From Holtermannia corniformis (Eukaryota; Basidiomycota; Tremellomycetes; Holtermanniales), in NCBI GenBank assembly GCA_001599935.1, contig BCIJ01000035.1, forward strand, positions 78,988 through 142,987: DNA of 64,000 bases, read 5' to 3'. A program made the translations under genes and the position numbers. The notes under the pieces were generated by a model that searched no databases, had not been told where the DNA came from, and saw nothing but the letters and a program-made list of their open reading frames with translations. Within the stretch, counting starts at the first letter, position 1, and every line of letters starts with the position of its first letter. Shown here piece after piece: positions 58,479-64,000 of this stretch.

Positions 58479-59949
58479 CTATTGCTTCCTGCCTGTGCGC
58501 TCGAGATAGGCCTTCCAGCCCTCTTGGCGGTAGCGCTCAGCTTCGGCCTTTACGGCCTCTTCACCGCCTTGAATGCCGTAGATCCCACGACCGACAATGA
58601 TGACGTCGCACCCAGAGTCGTAGATGACTTCGCGAGGGGTTCGGTACTGCTGGCCCATTGCGTCGCCGGCCGCACGTAGACCGACACCCGGTGTGAGGAT
58701 CAAGAAATCCTCGACCTCGTCTTCACTGTCGACCGTCTTGTCGGTGCCCGGGCTGGGCGGCACCCGGTCCTCGACGCGACCTTGGGCGATGAAACCAATG
58801 ACAAAGTCTTTGCCTGCGTCACGAGCCATCTCGACGGCACTGTTGGTGTAGCCCTTGACTGCGAGTGAACCCTTTGAGCTCATCTCTGCCAAGAGGATGA
58901 GAGCGCGCCCGAGCGGTTGCCCGACCTTGGCTAGACCGGTGATGATGCCGGGTCCGGGCAGTGGGTGCGCGTTGGTCAAGTGAGACCAGGAGGCAATCTT
59001 GTGCACGCCGGCAGAGTACTGGAGTGAGACCGTGTTGCCTGTGCGTAGTGGCCGTCGGGTAGATCAGGGTGCAGACGGGCGTTGGTGAGCAATGGCCGGC
59101 GGCAAGGTTGTAGGGCGGAAGGTTTGGATGGACGCCGGTGCGAGGGGAAAGGATGGGTCCGCGAGTGAGATGGTGGCGCGTGCACGGTCAAGCGAACAAG
59201 TAGCGTCAAGAAAGGGACGTGAACGAACGTCAGCTCTGTGACGCATTTGACACTGTCGTCTGCTTTCACTCGCTCCCAGCACAGCGCAGACGGACGGTCG
59301 CCAGAGAGCCGCGTGATCCGATCGGGTCGGAGCAGAAGCCCGATGGAAGACGCCGTCTCCGGCGCCAGGGTTCGCACACTGACCCCGCACTCAACACACA
59401 GCACACACGGTCAGAGAAGGTTCGGGCCCGACGGGATCGGGTCTAGCGCCAGGGTTCACCGGCGATCGTCCATCGCATCGCATCGCAAAGGCGGTGGCAA
59501 TGACAGAGCCGATCAAGCTCCGTAAACGGGGCGATTGGCGCTCTGACGTTTGGGGGCCGTTGAGAAGATTGCAAGGGGGCAGGCTTACCAATGTCGGCAA
59601 ACTTCCTGTCCTCGAAGATGATGAATTCGAGCTCGTTGGCTAGCCGTGCGAGCTCTTGAGTGAATTCAGGTGTAAAGTCTTCAATGATGTCGACGTGGGT
59701 CTGAATGCAAGTGATGCCGTCGTTAGCCTCCTTGAGCGTGAGAACGTGCGTGACAATCCACACCTTGACCATGCACACACTCGCGCCTACTCTTCGTACG
59801 ACCTCGAGCGCCTCGGCAGCCGTTGTAACGTCCACGCTGACACAAAGGTTGGTCTGCTTGCGCTCCATGAGCTCGAGCAGTGACCGCGCTGTAGGGTTGG
59901 TGTGGTGCGCGATGCGGTCTGCGTACGTCTGCGTAACGATGGAAGGCAT
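58479..59949 (-). CDS. URA3: Orotidine 5'-phosphate decarboxylase
   Basis: Last step of UMP synthesis in the cytosol. [40 protein letters not shown] with the substrate-contacting VDVTT, and [12 protein letters not shown] (Lys of the first active-site strand) are followed, after a short intron, by [20 protein letters not shown] and [13 protein letters not shown], the catalytic Asp-x-Lys-x-x-Asp motif. A 550-nt intron (59039-59588) interrupts the codon for the last Gly of this motif. The remainder reads [51 protein letters not shown] and the phosphate-gripper region [11 protein letters not shown]. The last residues are YLERTGRKQ. It is divergent from the Lon gene (265 bp) and convergent with UFD1. 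Confidence 0.95.
59039..59588 (-). other. Unusually long URA3 intron
   Basis: A 550-nt intron with a good donor (GTAAGC) and acceptor (CGCACAG). Other introns in the window are mostly 45-90 nt. It contains a 12-bp direct repeat, GCGCCAGGGTTC, at 59362-59373 and 59446-59457 (plus-strand coordinates) and a CATCG/GCATCGCATCGC microrepeat near 59470. No open frame inside has protein features; a hidden small RNA is possible but I could not identify C/D or H/ACA boxes with confidence. Confidence 0.75.
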
Positions 59950-60214
59950 GTTGGTTGTAAAGAAGAAGGGGTGTGTGCAAAGGGTGAAGCGAACACGGTG
60001 ACGCTACACTGTGCAGACCGGCGTCGCAAAGGAAGGCCGGGGTCAGGATTCCCGAGCGGAGGTTACGGTTGGTAGCGGGAAAACCAGAGGCGAGTGAGAC
60101 ATCACGTGACTCGGTCCCGAGCTTAACGTCCGTTAGCGTGGCACCAGATCGGCTCACGGTAACCGGGATCGGCCATCAAGCGCACAGACTGAACGACGAC
60201 GGCGACCGAGCACC

Positions 60215-63200
60215 ATGTCGCACACGTCCGTGCTGCTACCTCCGCGAATACCGTTGCTACCGTTGGCACCGCCGACAGTGCTCTTCCCGCATTTGTTGCA
60301 CGCCCTGACCTTGACGGCCGATGAGCTGACAAGTATACTGGCCGCCGTCGCTCTCAACGTTGGTACCGATGGCAAAGGCTCACGAGTCATTGCATGTGTA
60401 CCCGTTGATCGCGATGGAGGGAGGAAGGGCCGGTGGGCTGTTGGTGCGCTTGCCGTGTCGACCTGTCCTCGGACGACAGTGGACTGACGTAGGGTAAATC
60501 CTCAGCGGCCAGGATCCGCAACATCGATCGGAGTAAACAGGAGGCATCCGAATACACAATGGTACTCGAGGGTCTCGCGAGAATCCATCTTCCGGCCAAT
60601 CTTCCCCCGATCCTCAGCCTGCACCACCATCAGCCACTCGATACAAGTTCGTACTCGGTACCTGTGTCACGCACAAGTCTCGACGTCACAGACCTGCGCG
60701 AGTTGGCTGTCAAACTACTGCCAGACGAGCTGCAGCAGAACCTCATGGCCTTACCAGCGCCAGCACTCGTCGATGCACTCTTAGTCCTAAGCGGGGCAAC
60801 GTGGGAAACACAGGTCGAAAGCCTCGGCTTGGACGAACGCGAACGTCTAGACAAGGTCAAGGCAATCTATGCAGACGCGGAGAGAATTCCTGGCGGCAAT
60901 AACAATGGCAAGCATCAAGCGGCACCAAACGCCGTCATCAGAAGAGCCACGGCTCCTGCCAAGCCCATCACAACAGTCTCCTCCCAGTCTGTAGGGCAGC
61001 CCGCGGATGACCTCGCACCTCTCCGAGCTCTTGCAACATCACGCGATTCCGAGCTCACTGCCGAGGCAGCTCAAGCGATCCACCGCGAGCTGGAGCGCAT
61101 GTCAAATATTCCCATTCAGTCTGCCGAATACAGCGTGACAAAGACGTACGTCGAGTGGCTGCTCGCTCTACCATGGAATCGCGTTGGTGGAGTCCGTGAG
61201 CACGACATCGGTCTCGAGGAGATGCGCGACATGCTGGAGAGCGAACATGAGGGCTTGAAGGAAGTCAAGCGGAGGGTCGTTGAATACCTCGCAGTGTACA
61301 GGCGCGTTGCACTTTGTACACCGATGCCCGTGCTGATCCTGCAGGCTGAAACGTCAGCTCTTCATCGAGGCACAGAACCAATCGAGCCGCGTCAAGCAGA
61401 CGGAGATTGTGCAAGACGCCAGCTTGATGGACCCATCGTCTGTCCCGCTGCCAACGTCGTTGAGTCCGGATGTCGTGCAAAACGGCACTATGGCTATGTT
61501 GCCGGCCGTGTCGGAGGGGAACAGTGTGCAAACCGAAGGCAAGCTGGCGATACAGCCCGACCCTATTTTCATAGATAGAGGACCGATCTTGTTGCTGGTA
61601 GGCCTTTCACACATCGTGTGTGTACATTTCGATCTTATGCACTTACAGGTTGGCCCGCCTGGAGTGGGAAAAACGTAAGTGGGCAGTTGTCGGATCATAC
61701 AAGCCGACTGATGAACGTGAACAGCTCAATTGCCCGATCACTAGCGACCGCTCTAGGTCGCAAATTCCATCGCATCAGTCTTGGTGGTGTGAGAGACGAG
61801 GCTGAGATCAGAGGGCACCGACGGACGTGAGTGGATTGGCTGGGCAGCCTCCATATCTGTGATCATTGATAGTAATACAGCTACGTCGGTGCGCTGCCAG
61901 GTATGATTGTACAAGGATTGCGCAAAGTAGGCGTTGCGAACCCGCTCTTCTTGAGTGAGCCACTGGTTGCGGCCTGAATTCGACAGACTGACCTTGCCGA
62001 GTCGATGAGATTGACAAAGGCTCGTACAACCCACAGGGCCTCGACACACTGAATTGACGAAATGCACAGTCGGCACGTCGAGCTTCCACGGTGACCCGTC
62101 GGCAGCCCTGCTCGAGGTCTTAGACCCGGAGCAAAATAATGCTTTGCATGACCAGTACGTACGTATGTCTGATGAAAGTCGTCTAACAGATTCAGTTATC
62201 TCGGTGATGTTCCGGTCGACCTCAGCCAAGTCATGTTCATTGCCACCGCCAACACACTGGACACCATTTCGTCTCCACTCGTAAGCATCTCGAAAGCGTC
62301 TTCACCTACACTGTTGAAGGTCGTCAAGCTGGACAGGTGCGAGGTCATCGAATGCTCGGGCTACGTAACCTCTGAGAAACTGGCCATTGCCAAGCGCTTC
62401 TTGCTACCGAAACAGATTGAGCAGAACGGCATGACGCAAAGCCTAGTCGAGGTACAGGATGAGGCGCTTCTCAGGGTTGTTAACGACTACACGCGCGAGG
62501 TGCGTCCGCTGCTGCAGCGTGTACAAGTACTGATCGAATCAGGCCGGAGTGCGGACGCTCGAAAGGGAGATTGCAAAGGTGATCCGGTCCAAGGCAGTCG
62601 AATACTTTCTCCATCGGGAAGAGACGGAGGGCACCGAAGCGCGAGCATACCGGCCCGAGGTATCGTCAGACGACATTGTGCGAATCCTTGGCGTTGCAAA
62701 GTATGAAAGCGAGGTAAAAGAGCTTAGTGTACGACCCGGTGTTGTGACGTATGTACGAGGCACCTCGCAAATCTTGACTGACGTGCCGCAGTGGACTAGC
62801 GTACCAAGGCTCTGGTACTGGCGGTATCCTCTTGATCGAGGCGTCCAAGCTGCCTGGCGGCAAGGGCCGCCTAATGTTGACCGGTAGCTTGGGCGATGTC
62901 ATCAAGGAAAGCGCCGAGCTCTGCTTGAGCTGGGTGAGCTCCAATATGACATTGGAAGTAAACACTCATTACCTGGCAGGTCAAAAGCCATGCCTACCAG
63001 CTTGGAATAACGCAAGGCGCAGGTGTGGACGCCCTCGGCCATTTAGACATCCATGTTCGTGCACGCAAAGACGTGAGATTTCGACTATACTGACTTGATC
63101 GCAGCTGCATCTGCCGTCTGGTGCAGTCCGCAAAGACGGGCCGAGTGCAGGTGTTGCAATCGTACTGTGCTTCGTGAGCTTGCTACTGGGCAAGGAGGTC

Positions 63201-63552
63201 TCGGCCGACACTGCAATGACGGGGGAAATGACACTGCGCGGGGCAATGTACGTTTTTTTCTCCTCCAAAAGTCTTCGTTCCATGCTGATCACCTAGTACT
63301 CCTGTCGGTGGCATCAAAGAAAAGGTGCTGGGCGCACACCGCGCTGGCATCACAAGGTCAGTCGCTGATCGTTCCGCCACTCGCATGCTAACGGTTGCTA
63401 GAATCATCTTGCCGTCGCGCAACCGCAAAGACGTCGAGGCAGACCTCACGCCCGAGGTCAAGGACTCGGTTGAATTCATCTACGTTAGGACCGTCCACGA
63501 CGTCCTGGCTGCCGTCTGGGGTGACGGTAGCTTCGTCGAATCACGTCTATAA
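60215..63552 (+). CDS. Peroxisomal Lon protease (LONP2 type)
   Basis: ATP-dependent Ser-Lys protease. [20 protein letters not shown] begins the N-terminal substrate domain, continued by [33 protein letters not shown] and [14 protein letters not shown]. The AAA+ part has [20 protein letters not shown] (Walker A), [20 protein letters not shown] with [23 protein letters not shown] (Walker B), [20 protein letters not shown] and [15 protein letters not shown]. The protease domain has [33 protein letters not shown] (catalytic Ser) and [14 protein letters not shown] (catalytic Lys). The protein ends in Ser-Arg-Leu, a type 1 peroxisomal signal, and lacks a mitochondrial presequence. Frame after DEIDK is best kept by a GC-AG intron (62020-62069). 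A Ser/Thr/Pro insert lies near 61380-61560. Confidence 0.9.
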
Positions 63553-63659
63553 TGGTGTCTTCCTGCTGATTGTACACTTCCGGGGTCATAGGGAATTGTC
63601 GACGTCAGATCGACTGTATACATGGGTCGTGATATGTACAACGTATAGCAGCCTTGGCC

Positions 63660-64000
63660 TCATGCTCTAAGCCAGTTCTCATACAGCTGTACATTAGCTG
63701 ACGCAGGCTCATACACCCGCGCAGTACGTGGCGGTAGCTGGAGCTCGCTGTCAATTGTCGAGGCTTGCTCCTCTCGCGCTGCCAACGCCTCTGAACTAGT
63801 CGCCAAGAGTGCTTCAACGCCTTCACCGGAGAAGAGCTGAGCAGCCTTTGTATACAGTAATAGATCTTGGGGCTCGCCGAGAGTCGTAGACGACAGCAGA
63901 TCGTCCGCGTGATAGTGCGTGTACCTGCATGCATGAGCGGAGAGTCGGCTTGATCGTGGAGGAGCGTACCATTCGTACTCGGCCGCTTTGGCGTCACTGC
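63660..64000 (-). CDS. 3' end of an unknown gene, truncated by the window
   Basis: Reading from the window edge, SDAKAAEYEW is joined across a short intron (GTACGC...GCAG) to YTHYHADDLLSSTTLGEPQD, then LLLYTKAAQLFSGEGVEALL, ATSSEALAAREEQASTIDSE and a tail PRTARVYEPASANVQLYENW before LRA and TGA at 63660-63662. The open frame, splice signals and helical composition support a real coding exon. I recognise no family from this fragment. It converges on the Lon gene with a 107-bp gap. Confidence 0.6.
   Translation of the reverse strand, partial: SDAKAAEYEWYAPPRSSRLSAHACRYTHYHADDLLSSTTLGEPQDLLLYTKAAQLFSGEGVEALLATSSEALAAREEQASTIDSELQLPPRTARVYEPASANVQLYENWLRA

Noticed and set aside
59362..59377. GGGTTCGCAC resembling a tRNA B box in the URA3 intron
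   Set aside because: No matching A box, acceptor stem or cloverleaf could be found around it.
1..64000. Transposons, LTRs, IS elements, viral genes, CRISPR arrays, biosynthetic clusters
   Set aside because: No transposase, reverse transcriptase, integrase, terminal repeats, regularly spaced repeats or linked biosynthetic enzymes were seen on either strand.

Overview
This window looks like nuclear DNA of a basidiomycete fungus. The genes are dense, GC-rich and cut by many very short introns (mostly 45-90 nt, donors GTRNGY, CTGAC/CTAAC-like branch sites, CAG/TAG acceptors). A compact Pucciniomycotina genome such as Mixia osmundae would fit, but the species is a guess. No rRNA, tRNA, transposon, insertion sequence or CRISPR array was seen. 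Because of the introns, most proteins are read by joining several short open frames; the splice sites described here come from reading-frame continuity and family conservation.

Layout. 0.5-11.3 kb: importin-9/Kap114 (-), Sec1 (+), an SH3-PX-BAR sorting nexin (+), tRNA-splicing endonuclease subunit Sen15 (-). 11.3-13.4 kb has no convincing gene. 13.4-18.8 kb: a PA-TM-RING ubiquitin ligase (-), a BRCT/Myb Rap1-like telomere protein (+), Lsm1 (+). 18.8-21.4 kb is lineage-specific: three tandem copies of a small glycine-zipper membrane protein, the third with an in-frame TAG. 21.4-31.7 kb: Pso2/Snm1 nuclease (+), secreted PI-PLC-like protein (+), mitochondrial L6 (-), BuGZ/ZNF207 (+), Pam17 (-), an F-box protein (+). 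31.7-36.0 kb is a gene-poor stretch with small unknown proteins, two of them extremely cysteine-rich. 36.0-50.1 kb: Nhp2 (-), aldehyde dehydrogenase (+), a PL14-like lyase (+), a protein kinase (+), a LARP7/Pof8-like RNA-binding protein (+), complex I NDUFA13/GRIM-19 (-), PRMT3 (+), ATP synthase gamma (-). 50.4-64 kb: eIF2 beta (+), a large unknown Ser-rich coiled-coil protein (+), Mgr2/ROMO1 (-), Ufd1 (+), OMP decarboxylase (-), peroxisomal Lon protease (+), and the 3' end of an unknown gene (-).

The genes are mostly housekeeping and do not form one pathway, though small themes recur: mitochondrial import (Pam17, Mgr2), mitochondrial energy metabolism (NDUFA13, ATP synthase gamma), telomere or telomerase biology (Rap1-like, LARP7-like) and RNA processing (Sen15, Lsm1, Nhp2). 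Neighbours very often alternate strands, giving short convergent gaps (about 30-110 bp) and shared divergent promoters (about 210-290 bp).

The most unusual signals are two genes (NDUFA13 and eIF2 beta) whose AUG start codon appears to be split A|UG by an intron, the stop-interrupted third paralog of the glycine-zipper array, a PRMT3 whose zinc finger has lost its ligands, 9- and 16-nt micro-exons in ATP synthase gamma, and a 550-nt intron in the OMP decarboxylase gene, about ten times the local norm.
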